DNA of 64,000 nt from an uncultured Candidatus Saccharibacteria bacterium (GTDB lineage Bacteria; Patescibacteriota; Saccharimonadia; Saccharimonadales; Saccharimonadaceae), in the NCBI GenBank assembly GCA_938046775.1, contig CALIXB010000026.1:35828-99827 (forward strand), written 5' to 3'. The position numbers and the translations under genes are program-made. The notes under the pieces are model-generated. The model did no database searches. It worked only from the letters and a program-made list of their open reading frames with translations, and was not told the origin of the DNA. Positions 45,238-52,931 of the stretch are shown here, piece after piece; position 1 is the stretch's first letter; each line of letters begins with the position of its first letter.

Positions 45238-46028
45238 GATTTTTTTGCCTTCTTTTTAGCTGTAGACTTTTTACTCTTAGACTTATCTTCTTTTTCATCA
45301 TCTTCAATAAGTTTTTTAGTGAATTTACGCTTTTCTTTATGTTCATCAGTGTCAATTTTACCGTCCAGCATAGTGATGACGCGGCTGGCGTAATGGATCA
45401 GTTCTGGGTTATGAGTAACCATAATTATGGTATTACCACGACGATGCAGGTCTGATAGCTCTTCCATGATAAGGTGACTTGATTTACTATCAAGGTTGCC
45501 TGTTGGCTCGTCGGCAAGGATAATTGATGGACTATTAACTAGTGCCCTGGCAATTGCCACACGCTGGACTTGACCGCCGGATAATTGATGTGGCATGTAG
45601 TATTCACGTTGGCCTAGGTGAAAGGTTTTTAGAATACGACTAGCCTCTTGTAAGCGTTTAACTTTTCCTAGTCCCTTGTAGGTTAAGGGTAGTGCTACGT
45701 TTTCGATGACAGTTAATCGAGGGATTAGGTTAAAATTTTGAAAAACAAAGCCAATGTGTTTGGAGCGAATTTTAGCGCGTCGTCGTGAATTTAGGTTATC
45801 TACAGCAACGTCATCTAGGTAGTATTCTCCTTCGGATGGCTGGTCTAATAGCCCGAGGGTATTTAAGAGGGTGGTCTTGCCGCAGCCGCTTGGGCCCATA
45901 ATAGCAATAAACTCACCTTTTTTAACGGTTAAATTAACGTTATCTAAGGCGCGAATTTCAGCATCGCCAAAGCCAAATTTTTTGGTGACATTAACAAGCC
46001 TAATGCGTGGTGGAATTGCTTCTTTCAT
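45234..46028 (-). CDS. MacB/LolD-type ABC transporter ATP-binding protein
   Basis: A 264-aa ATPase with Walker A GPSGCGKTTLL, signature LSGGQVQRVAIARAL and Walker B IILADEPTGNLD, typical of the MacB/LolD family, plus a 30-residue Lys-rich tail. The start at 46028 is favoured: TTGCAC-17-TATAAT lies 9 nt upstream. The longer in-frame reading up to 46196 would run antisense through tRNA-Ser(GGA) and is spurious. It pairs with the overlapping permease. Confidence 0.92.
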   Translation of the reverse strand: MKEAIPPRIRLVNVTKKFGFGDAEIRALDNVNLTVKKGEFIAIMGPSGCGKTTLLNTLGLLDQPSEGEYYLDDVAVDNLNSRRRAKIRSKHIGFVFQNFNLIPRLTVIENVALPLTYKGLGKVKRLQEASRILKTFHLGQREYYMPHQLSGGQVQRVAIARALVNSPSIILADEPTGNLDSKSSHLIMEELSDLHRRGNTIIMVTHNPELIHYASRVITMLDGKIDTDEHKEKRKFTKKLIEDDEKEDKSKSKKSTAKKKAKKS

Positions 46029-46105
46029 CTTTTCTTTATTATAAGAACAGGTATTGATAAGTGCAACCATAAGTGATAATAAAATTGTGGTATAATTATC
46101 AACAA

Positions 46106-46195
46106 GGAAGGGTGCAGGAGTGGTTGAACTGGCACGCCTGGAACGCGTGTAACGGAGCAATCTGTTCGAGGGTTCGAATCCCTCTCCTTCCGCCA
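46106..46195 (+). tRNA. tRNA-Ser (anticodon GGA)
   Basis: A 90-nt class II tRNA: acceptor GGAAGGG/TCCTTCC (one G-T), anticodon stem CACGC/GCGTG with loop CTGGAAC, long variable arm, T loop TTCGAAT, encoded CCA. TATAAT at 46090-46095 lies 10 bases upstream. Confidence 0.95.
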
Positions 46196-46243
46196 AGAGA
46201 TATTTGAGAGGGTATTATGAAAATATACGAACATTATAATGAT

Positions 46244-47482
46244 CTACCTTGCCGCAAATTCACTCACCAAATAAAACGACCCAGCAACAACGACGTACGT
46301 ATCAAGCTGCTGGGCTTTCTCGATGGCTTTTGTGAGAGCTCTGTCTGGATTGTATTCAATCTCGACTGCAGATTTCATAACACGGCGGATGGCTTCTGGC
46401 GGTACGTTGCGGTGGTTTTTACCGTAATCGGCGCTGAACGTGGTGGCGTAAGTCAGCTGTGCCAAGTTGTCAATCATGGAGAGTGATTTCGCCAACGACA
46501 ACTGCTTATTCTGCCCGAATGCTGCCACGAAAACAGGCTTTTTCTCTGGATATATTTTTCGTAATGAATCAATCAAGGCGCGGATTTTCTGGGGATTATG
46601 CGCAACATCAAATATGATGTTAACTCCATCAACATAGCACTTCTCTAACCGTCCGGGAATAGTGATATGTACAGATTTTTTCAGAGCTTCTTTCGGCAGA
46701 GGCGGCTTTTTATTTAGCGCCAGCAGCTTTTCAACGGCGCGGTACGCCAATGTCCAATTCCGCTGCTGAAAATCCGGCAGTATTTTCAGAAAATCGTCAA
46801 TAATTGGCGAAGCAATAGAGAACTGTGAGTGCTGTGACTCTGCATGTTGCCGAATAATCGTTTCAATCTCAGAAGCTTGTCGGTTCATCACGACTGAATC
46901 GCTTTGATGGATAATACCAGCTTTTTCTTGGGCGATCTCTGTCAGAGTATTGCCTAATAATTCCGTATGGTCTAGTCCGATATCAGTGATGACGCGTACA
47001 GTTGGCGAACGGAAAATCACGTTGGTTGTATCTAGCCGACCGCCAATCCCAACCTCAATTATGATATAATCAACGTCTATTTTCTTAAATAGCCAAAAAC
47101 TAAAAATCGTCAAAAATTCAAAATACGATAGATGCAGGCTGTGTACTACGTAAAGATTGGCAAACGCTTGAAAATAATGCAAATATTCTTGTTCAGGCAG
47201 CAGCTGCCCGTTGATGAGCGAACGTTCGGCGACGCTGGCGATGTGCGGCGACACTAATGTACCGGTAGTATAGCCAGCCCGGTTCAGTAAACTGGTAGCA
47301 TAATAAGCAGTCGAACCCTTGCCGGAGGTGCCAGCGATGTGGATGGCGGGAATTTGATTTTGCGGACTACCAAGGGTTTCCAAAATATGCGCTACATATA
47401 CCAGCCGATTATGTTTTTCGGGCGGATGGGCGATTAACTCGTCCAAAAAATAAGTGGCGTCGCGCATTGAGGCAAATTTCAT
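46244..47482 (-). CDS. folC: Folylpolyglutamate synthase-like Mur ligase (FolC)
   Basis: A 412-aa ligase of the FolC type. P-loop HIAGTSGKGSTAYY, SPHIASVAERSLING, the YIIIEVGIGGRLDTTNV motif and the C-terminal VIFDVAHNPQKIRAL fit FolC in order. It adds glutamates to folates and, in some bacteria, to dihydropteroate. No other folate genes are nearby, so salvage or another substrate is possible. The -10 TATAAT is 10 nt before the ATG. Confidence 0.87.
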   Translation of the reverse strand: MKFASMRDATYFLDELIAHPPEKHNRLVYVAHILETLGSPQNQIPAIHIAGTSGKGSTAYYATSLLNRAGYTTGTLVSPHIASVAERSLINGQLLPEQEYLHYFQAFANLYVVHSLHLSYFEFLTIFSFWLFKKIDVDYIIIEVGIGGRLDTTNVIFRSPTVRVITDIGLDHTELLGNTLTEIAQEKAGIIHQSDSVVMNRQASEIETIIRQHAESQHSQFSIASPIIDDFLKILPDFQQRNWTLAYRAVEKLLALNKKPPLPKEALKKSVHITIPGRLEKCYVDGVNIIFDVAHNPQKIRALIDSLRKIYPEKKPVFVAAFGQNKQLSLAKSLSMIDNLAQLTYATTFSADYGKNHRNVPPEAIRRVMKSAVEIEYNPDRALTKAIEKAQQLDTYVVVAGSFYLVSEFAAR

Positions 47483-47537
47483 ACCGTATCTGATTATAGC
47501 AAAAATAGGTTGTAAAATTTACCAAATGTCTTGAAAA

Positions 47538-47585
47538 ACACTATATATAGTGGCTATAGTTAGTGTTGTACGCTATATGTATAGC
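47538..47585. promoter_or_regulatory. Tandem NrdR boxes upstream of nrdA
   Basis: Two palindromes spaced 32 bp start to start: ACACTATATATAGTGG (47538-47553) and ACGCTATATGTATAGC (47570-47585). Both fit the NrdR consensus ACACWATATATWGTGT, the first almost perfectly. The first sits in the spacer of a TTGAAA-18-TATAGT promoter (47531-47560). Three helical turns between boxes are typical of NrdR sites, so repression when dATP is high is expected. Confidence 0.9.
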
Positions 47586-47679
47586 GAGCCCATAAATAAA
47601 CAAAAACACAAGCTATTAAGATGAGCTGCCAGATGAGGTGCTGGTGGTTTGTTTTGGCGGGGTAAATTAAGGAGGGGAT

Positions 47680-50082
47680 GTGAAAGAAATTAACGTGATT
47701 AAGCGTGATGGCACAAAAGAGCCGTTTGATGCTAATAAAATTAACACAGCTATTTTGAAAGCTTGTGATGGTTTGCCGGATCAAATTTCTAAAGTTGTTC
47801 AGGTGGCGACCGAATTGCAATTGACATTATTTGATGGAATTACAACCGAGCAATTGGACGAGGCGGTTATTCAAACGGCACTCCAAAATGTTAAAGACGA
47901 CCCAGATTACGATAAAATCGCGGCACGATTATTACTGAAAACTGTCTATAAGCAGATTTTGGGCGATTACGAGACGGCGGAAGAATTGAAAAAGCTTCAT
48001 GCGCGCGAATTTCCGAAGTTCGTTAAGTCGGCGGTAAAAGAAGGATTGCTGGATAAGCGAATGGCAGATGGCCGGTTTGATTTGAAAAAGTTGGCGGCGG
48101 AACTTGATCCAGCAAGAGATGATTTAAGTAAATATTTGGGTGTGGTGACCAATAAAAATCGTTACGCTCTTCGCAGGCAGAATGGCTCACCGATTGAAAC
48201 GCCGCAATTTACTCATATGCGCATCGCTATGGGGCTTAGCTACAACGAGACTAATCCGACTGCTGCAGCGATTGAGTTTTATAATCATATGAGTAATCTG
48301 GAATATGTTCCAGGTGGCTCAACGCGAGTCAATGCTGGCGGCTCCTTCCCGCAGCTCAGTAACTGTTTCTTGCTTAATGTTGATGACGATATGGAGTCAA
48401 TTGCTAAGGCGGTGCGTGACACGATGTGGATTGCCAAAGGTACTGGTGGTATTGGTATTGGTTTTACGAAGCTACGCGCAGCGGGCAGTCCGGTTAAGAC
48501 CACCAACACCGAATCAACCGGTCCGATTCCGTTTATGAAAATGATTGATACGGCGCTGTTTGCGGTTTCTCGTAAAGGTAAAAAAGCTGGTGCGGCTGCG
48601 ATTTACATAGAGAACTGGCATTTGAATTTTGACCAATTTGTTGACCTTCGCCAAAACTCTGGTGATCCATATCTAAGAACCAGGTTTGCTAATACTGCAG
48701 TCTTTATCTCTGATGAATTTATGAAGCGAGTAGAGAAAGACCAAGATTGGTATTTGTTTGATCCTGCGGAAACCCCAGACTTGACGGAATTATATGGCGA
48801 AGATTTTTCGGCACGATATAAAGAATATGTAAAGATGGCAGAAGCTGGGAAATTGCGTACGTTCGATAAGGTTTCAGCACGCCAGCAATTTAAGCGAATT
48901 TTGACCAGCCTACAAACAACATCGCATCCGTGGTTGACTTGGAAGGATACGATTAATGTGCGGGCGCTGAATAATAATACTGGCACAATTCATCTCAGTA
49001 ACTTGTGTACAGAGATTACCTTGCCTCAGGATAAAAATAATATTGCAACCTGTAATTTGGTGAGTATCAATTTATCGGCATTTCTGAACGAGGATAAGAC
49101 TTGGGACTGGGATCGATTGAAAGAGGCGGCCCGTGCGGCGGTGCGACAATTGGACAATTTGTGTGATATTACTCAAACGCCAATTCCAGAAGCAATGCAC
49201 TCTAACCAGCAGACGCGGGCAATTGGTTTGGGTATGATGGGCTTTTCTGACGTGCTGGAAAAATTGGGCTATTGTTATGAATCAAAAGAGGCTTACGATT
49301 TAATTGATCAATTGACGGAATTTATTAGCTATCACGCCATTGACCAGTCGGCTGATTTGGCGGCGGAGTTGGGTAGTTATCCAACGTTTGCTGGCAGTGG
49401 CTGGAGTAAGGGATTGTTGCCGATTGATACGGTTGATAAGTTGTCTAAAGATCGTGGCGTTAAGGTAAAAATAGACCAAAAGATGCGACTTGACTGGGAC
49501 GGTCTGCGCAAGAAGGTAAAGAAGGGTATGCGTAATGCGACTTTGATGGCGATTGCGCCGACGGCTAACATCGGACACGTAGCAGGAACTACCCCTGGAA
49601 TTGACCCGCAGTTTGCCCAGATTTTCAGCCGCTCGACTTTGAACGGTAAGTTTTTGGAAGTGAACCATAATTTAGTTCACGATTTGAAGAAGCTTGATTT
49701 GTGGGACAATTTGAAGGATGAGATTTTTGCGGCGCAAGGCGATATTCAGGATATTGATGGTATTCCGCAGAATATCAAGGATGTCTATAAGACGAGCTTT
49801 CAACTTAGCCCGTACGCGTTTATTGAAGTGGCGGCTAGGGCTCAGAAGTGGGTTGACCAGGCGATTAGTCGCAATATGTATCTAGAGACGCGTGATATTG
49901 ATGAATATGTGAAGATTTATTCAGAAGCTTGGAAGCGTGGATTAAAGACGACATATTACCTGCACGTTAAGCCACGTCATCAGTCGGAGCAGACGACAGT
50001 TTCAGTTGATAAAATTGCCGAACAAAAAGTTCGTACCAATAGTAAAGTACGCGGATTTGGATTTGCGAAGATTAATAAATAA
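47680..50082 (+). CDS. nrdA: Ribonucleotide reductase class I, alpha (R1) subunit, without C-terminal cysteines
   Basis: An 800-aa enzyme making deoxyribonucleotides. Residues 1-92 form an ATP-cone regulatory domain. The active site has C229 (LSNCFLL), N441/C443/E445 (NLCTE) and C458, and the radical-path tyrosines in TTYYLHVK. The final ~33 residues after YYL hold no cysteine, whereas class I R1 proteins normally end with a CxxC or Cx4C pair needed for re-reduction. It starts with GTG after GGAGGGG, behind NrdR boxes, and is followed 13 bases later by nrdB. Confidence 0.96.
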   Translation: MKEINVIKRDGTKEPFDANKINTAILKACDGLPDQISKVVQVATELQLTLFDGITTEQLDEAVIQTALQNVKDDPDYDKIAARLLLKTVYKQILGDYETAEELKKLHAREFPKFVKSAVKEGLLDKRMADGRFDLKKLAAELDPARDDLSKYLGVVTNKNRYALRRQNGSPIETPQFTHMRIAMGLSYNETNPTAAAIEFYNHMSNLEYVPGGSTRVNAGGSFPQLSNCFLLNVDDDMESIAKAVRDTMWIAKGTGGIGIGFTKLRAAGSPVKTTNTESTGPIPFMKMIDTALFAVSRKGKKAGAAAIYIENWHLNFDQFVDLRQNSGDPYLRTRFANTAVFISDEFMKRVEKDQDWYLFDPAETPDLTELYGEDFSARYKEYVKMAEAGKLRTFDKVSARQQFKRILTSLQTTSHPWLTWKDTINVRALNNNTGTIHLSNLCTEITLPQDKNNIATCNLVSINLSAFLNEDKTWDWDRLKEAARAAVRQLDNLCDITQTPIPEAMHSNQQTRAIGLGMMGFSDVLEKLGYCYESKEAYDLIDQLTEFISYHAIDQSADLAAELGSYPTFAGSGWSKGLLPIDTVDKLSKDRGVKVKIDQKMRLDWDGLRKKVKKGMRNATLMAIAPTANIGHVAGTTPGIDPQFAQIFSRSTLNGKFLEVNHNLVHDLKKLDLWDNLKDEIFAAQGDIQDIDGIPQNIKDVYKTSFQLSPYAFIEVAARAQKWVDQAISRNMYLETRDIDEYVKIYSEAWKRGLKTTYYLHVKPRHQSEQTTVSVDKIAEQKVRTNSKVRGFGFAKINK

Positions 50083-50095
50083 GGAGGATATAAAA

Positions 50096-51073
50096 ATGGG
50101 AATTTTAGGTTCAGGACTGCGTGATGGATTATCGCTTCACCCAATTCGTTACCCTTGGGCGTACGACCTTTACAATCAAGCAGTGGCTAATACGTGGTTT
50201 CCAAATGAAGTTCAATTAGTCCAAGATTTGGCTGATTTTGAAAAATTGTCAGATGATGAAAAGCATGCTTTAAAAACGGTCATTAGTTATTTGAATCCAA
50301 ACGAATTGTTGATCAATAAGTCGTTGGCGTTCGGTATCTATCCATATGTCAACGCGGCTGAGGCTCAATTATATCTATCAAAACAGATGTGGGAAGAAGC
50401 TAACCACTTTATGACCTTTGAGTATATCATTGAGACCTTTCCATTTGATCGTGAGGAGATTTACGCGGCGGGCTTTGGTAAAAAATCATTGGCTGACAAG
50501 GCAGATTTTCAGAACAAGCACCTGGATGTGATGCTCGATCCAAACTTGGATATTTATTCGCTGGAAGGCAAGAAAGATTTTGTCAGGTCATTAGTGGCGT
50601 ACAACATCGTCCTGGAAGGTATCTGGTTTTATTCAGGCTTTATGGTCGGCATGAGCTTCCGCCAGCGTAATCTGCTACGTAATGTTGGTTCGCTTCTTGA
50701 CTGGATTACCCGCGACGAAAATCTTCACCTGACATTTGGCATTAATTTACTTCTAACCATTTTGGATGAAAACCCAGAGTTGCAAACACAGGAATTTGCT
50801 GAAGAGATTCGTGGCTTGATTTTGCAGGCGGTGGAGCTTGAAAAAGCTTATAACAAAGATATGCTACCAAAGGGCATTTTGGGCTTGAACGCTGATTATG
50901 TCAATCAATATGTCATGCATATGACGGACCGTCGTTTGCAAGAATTGGGCTTTGAGCTAGAGTATAATGTGCCAAATCCAGCTAAATGGATGGCAGCCGC
51001 TAATGACACGTTGGAATTGGTAAACTTCTTTGAAAGTACAAATACTAGCTATGAAGTTAATACCACGAAGTAA
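50096..51073 (+). CDS. nrdB: Ribonucleotide reductase class I, beta (R2) subunit, class Ic-like
   Basis: A 325-aa radical-generating subunit. Metal-ligand positions, with E. coli spacing, are E70, E101, H104, E174, E208 and H211. The first is Glu rather than Asp, and the position of the radical tyrosine (four after H104) is F108. This pattern, within EEANHFMTF, matches class Ic enzymes such as that of Chlamydia (EEALHTHTF, from memory), which use a Mn/Fe cofactor. W34 in WFPNEV fits the radical-transfer tryptophan. AAGGAGG sets the ATG at 50096; a longer reading from 50006 overlaps nrdA. Confidence 0.94.
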   Translation: MGILGSGLRDGLSLHPIRYPWAYDLYNQAVANTWFPNEVQLVQDLADFEKLSDDEKHALKTVISYLNPNELLINKSLAFGIYPYVNAAEAQLYLSKQMWEEANHFMTFEYIIETFPFDREEIYAAGFGKKSLADKADFQNKHLDVMLDPNLDIYSLEGKKDFVRSLVAYNIVLEGIWFYSGFMVGMSFRQRNLLRNVGSLLDWITRDENLHLTFGINLLLTILDENPELQTQEFAEEIRGLILQAVELEKAYNKDMLPKGILGLNADYVNQYVMHMTDRRLQELGFELEYNVPNPAKWMAAANDTLELVNFFESTNTSYEVNTTK

Positions 51074-51088
51074 TAAGGATATAATTTT

Positions 51089-51484
51089 ATGAACGAACTG
51101 GCAAAAGAAATATTAGATACTGTTGAAGTTGGCGCCATGGCTACTGTTAATGCTGATAGAACTCCTTTGGTAACGCCACTACATTTTGCACGACTGGACG
51201 ATTCAATAATTTGGATATCAGAACCAACTGCGCGACATTCAGTAAATGCATTTCGCAGCGGCAGAGCGGAGTTTGTGGTTTGGGATGATAAAAAGCGGGC
51301 AGTTTTCTTAAAAACTAATGTAACTGAAGTGTCAGAATCTGAAAAAGAAGCGGCTATGGCGGCCTATAAGAAGAAATTGCCTAGCTTTATGCCACGCTGT
51401 CAGAATCCGCAATTATATATTGCACCAATCGGCGAACTTGATGAAAAAACCACAACAGGAAGTTGGCTACACTTTATTGCATAA
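51089..51484 (+). CDS. Pyridoxamine-phosphate-oxidase-like FMN-binding protein
   Basis: A 131-aa protein with the split-barrel fold of the pyridoxamine 5'-phosphate oxidase superfamily: GAMATVNADRTPLVTPLHFA at the start, then IWISEPTARHSVNAF and FVVWDDKKRAVFLKTNVTE. Related proteins bind FMN or F420 and reduce small molecules; the substrate is unknown. It lies 15 bases after nrdB with AAGGAT before the ATG, so it is probably cotranscribed with the reductase. Its stop overlaps the -35 box of the next gene. Confidence 0.78.
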   Translation: MNELAKEILDTVEVGAMATVNADRTPLVTPLHFARLDDSIIWISEPTARHSVNAFRSGRAEFVVWDDKKRAVFLKTNVTEVSESEKEAAMAAYKKKLPSFMPRCQNPQLYIAPIGELDEKTTTGSWLHFIA

Positions 51485-51505
51485 GCGCTATATCTAGCGT
51501 ACAAT
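51477..51505 (+). promoter_or_regulatory. Promoter with an NrdR-like palindrome
   Basis: TTGCAT (51477-51482), a 17-base spacer and TACAAT (51500-51505). The spacer contains CGCTATATCTAGCG (51486-51499), matching nrd box 1 core CACTATATATAGTG at 11 of 14 positions with paired A/T to G/C changes at the ends. The position inside the spacer is the same as at nrdA. Confidence 0.65.
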
Positions 51506-51541
51506 TAGTTAAGTAACTACTAAATATAGGGGAAAATGAAA

Positions 51542-51715
51542 ATGAACGCAAGTCAAATTATTACTGATGATATGACATTGGAAGAGAAATTGAGCGCTAT
51601 TGATGCTGCCCTGAAAGCTGCTCAAGATGTAGCCGATGATCAAGCAAAGGCAAACGGTACTGTTGCTGCGCCAATTGATCCGGCGAGTTTGACTATCTGC
51701 GACGGTTGCGAGTAA
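51542..51715 (+). CDS. 57-aa protein ending in CxxC, possible detached R1 redox tail
   Basis: Too short for standard gene calling but well supported: own promoter with an NrdR-like palindrome, AGGGG upstream, coding-like codon use. Residues 10-37 form one amphipathic helix (TLEEKLSAIDAALKAAQDVA); residues 38-50 are a Gly/Ala/Pro linker; the end is TICDGCE (C53, C56). This linker plus terminal CxxC is what class I reductase R1 subunits normally carry as a C-terminal tail, and the R1 encoded here lacks it. Acting as that tail in trans is my inference. Other options are a thiol or metal shuttle, or a peptide precursor. An ATG at 51536 is an alternative start. Confidence 0.7.
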   Translation: MNASQIITDDMTLEEKLSAIDAALKAAQDVADDQAKANGTVAAPIDPASLTICDGCE

Positions 51716-51739
51716 GGTACGTCTAAGAAGCGCCTATTA

Positions 51740-51770
51740 TTGACAATATAGAGTTATTTATTGTATAATA
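51740..51770 (+). promoter_or_regulatory. Promoter of the acyltransferase gene
   Basis: TTGACA, an 18-base spacer and TATAAT, the best-matching promoter in this part of the window. The -10 box ends about 9 nt before the ATG at 51779, leaving a leader of about three bases. Confidence 0.75.
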
Positions 51771-51778
51771 ACGGGGTT

Positions 51779-52618
51779 ATGGAGTCATCTGAAAAAACGT
51801 TTTTATCTGGACATCCTGTAGTAGAGAGAATTAAAGCTGCTGGCAAGGAACTGGGTTGGCAAAAGTCGGGTCTTCGATTGCGCCTTGGGCTTGCGGCTCT
51901 GATGGGTGTAATGCACGGCCGCGGTGAAGTTGATATATCTGGTGAAGATAATCTAATTGAGGCAGTAGAAAGAGCTAAGGAGAATAATAGAGGGTTGGTA
52001 GTGGTGACGTCACACGAGTCTGGACTTGATGTGCCTACTGCTAGCTACCTGGCTTCCTTGATGGGCAAGACTGCTATCGGGATAGCTTCGACCAATAGTG
52101 ATTGGATGAAAAAAGATGTCGGTGGATTCAATGCGGAGCCCATCCAGTACGTCCTAACGGGAATAAAAAACTTTATTCGTGTACCGTATAAATGGATAGA
52201 TCGAAAAAATAAAAGACCAGCTCCCTTTTCTGAAGATGATTATAAAGATGCCGTTGAACGAGTTGAGAACGGTGAAATATTAGTTATGGCAGGATTTTCA
52301 GACCATGAATCAGTGAAGCATCGTAAGATTGGTTCTGCTGCAGTACATGTTGCCGCAGCAGCTGGAGTTGAGATTTTACCAATATCTGTTTCAAGCGATA
52401 AGGCGGAGGATTTTTCTGGTGGACCATCTGCGGCCGTATTGAAGGATCATAAACTAAAAATTGATATTGGTGAGACTAGAGACGATTGGTCTGACGTAAT
52501 TAGCCATTCTTATAGAAAAGCCAGCCCGGAGACAAAGAGAGCTATGCGACGTATGATTAGAGATGATTTGGCGAATCATGGGTTATTTGAGGAGATAGTC
52601 AGCAAAGGCAGTCGTTAG
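51779..52618 (+). CDS. PlsC-like acyltransferase
   Basis: A 279-aa protein with the glycerophosphate-acyltransferase motif HESGLD (H79-x4-D84) after a VVVTS strand, and a later VMAGFSDHES segment in place of the usual FPEGTRS. The family moves acyl chains to lysophospholipids, but the altered second motif leaves the substrate open. CPR bacteria lack fatty-acid synthesis and take lipids from their hosts, so remodelling scavenged lipids is a sensible role (inference). The ATG at 51779 is chosen from the promoter position. Confidence 0.72.
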   Translation: MESSEKTFLSGHPVVERIKAAGKELGWQKSGLRLRLGLAALMGVMHGRGEVDISGEDNLIEAVERAKENNRGLVVVTSHESGLDVPTASYLASLMGKTAIGIASTNSDWMKKDVGGFNAEPIQYVLTGIKNFIRVPYKWIDRKNKRPAPFSEDDYKDAVERVENGEILVMAGFSDHESVKHRKIGSAAVHVAAAAGVEILPISVSSDKAEDFSGGPSAAVLKDHKLKIDIGETRDDWSDVISHSYRKASPETKRAMRRMIRDDLANHGLFEEIVSKGSR

Positions 52619-52658
52619 TTATCTAAAAAGTAAACTGGCTTGACTTACATACACCTCA

Positions 52659-52687
52659 TTGACAAATTAAAAATAATGTGATATCAT
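52659..52687 (+). promoter_or_regulatory. Promoter of the 52-aa gene
   Basis: TTGACA (52659-52664), a 17-base spacer, TATCAT (52682-52687). AAAGGA precedes the ATG at 52723. Confidence 0.6.
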
Positions 52688-52722
52688 TTTACTGTATAAA
52701 AATTAAAACAAAAAGGAATAAA

Positions 52723-52881
52723 ATGGCTGAAGAAAAAGATATTCATGGACTCACGGAAAGTGTATTAAGCCGAGATGATATGTCAGCGCTAGCATACGTG
52801 TTGCAACATGTGAAAGGCGCCAGCCCAAGCTCGGCTACGAAGCTGAGTCTGGAGTTGGAAGAACTTGACGAAGCGGTGTAG
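52723..52881 (+). CDS. 52-aa acidic small protein
   Basis: A short acidic protein of unknown family: a first segment (1-17), a helix SRDDMSALAYVLQHVKG, an SPSSATK turn and an acidic helical end (LSLELEELDEAV). A TTGACA promoter and AAAGGA ribosome binding site make expression likely. The size and terminal acidic helix recall small regulators, but nothing specific can be said. Confidence 0.55.
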   Translation: MAEEKDIHGLTESVLSRDDMSALAYVLQHVKGASPSSATKLSLELEELDEAV

Positions 52882-52931
52882 GTAGTTGTTTTGGCTAGAT
52901 AATAATCTACCTCTGTTGTATACTGTAGGTT

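Noticed and set aside
46029..46196. Longer N-terminus for the MacB-type ATPase
   Set aside because: It runs antisense through a complete tRNA-Ser gene, and a TTGCAC-17-TATAAT promoter sits just before the shorter start.
46217..46486. 89-codon frame after tRNA-Ser(GGA) with GAGAGG before its ATG
   Set aside because: Lies almost wholly antisense to the folC 3' end, with no family resemblance; the good start context is probably chance.
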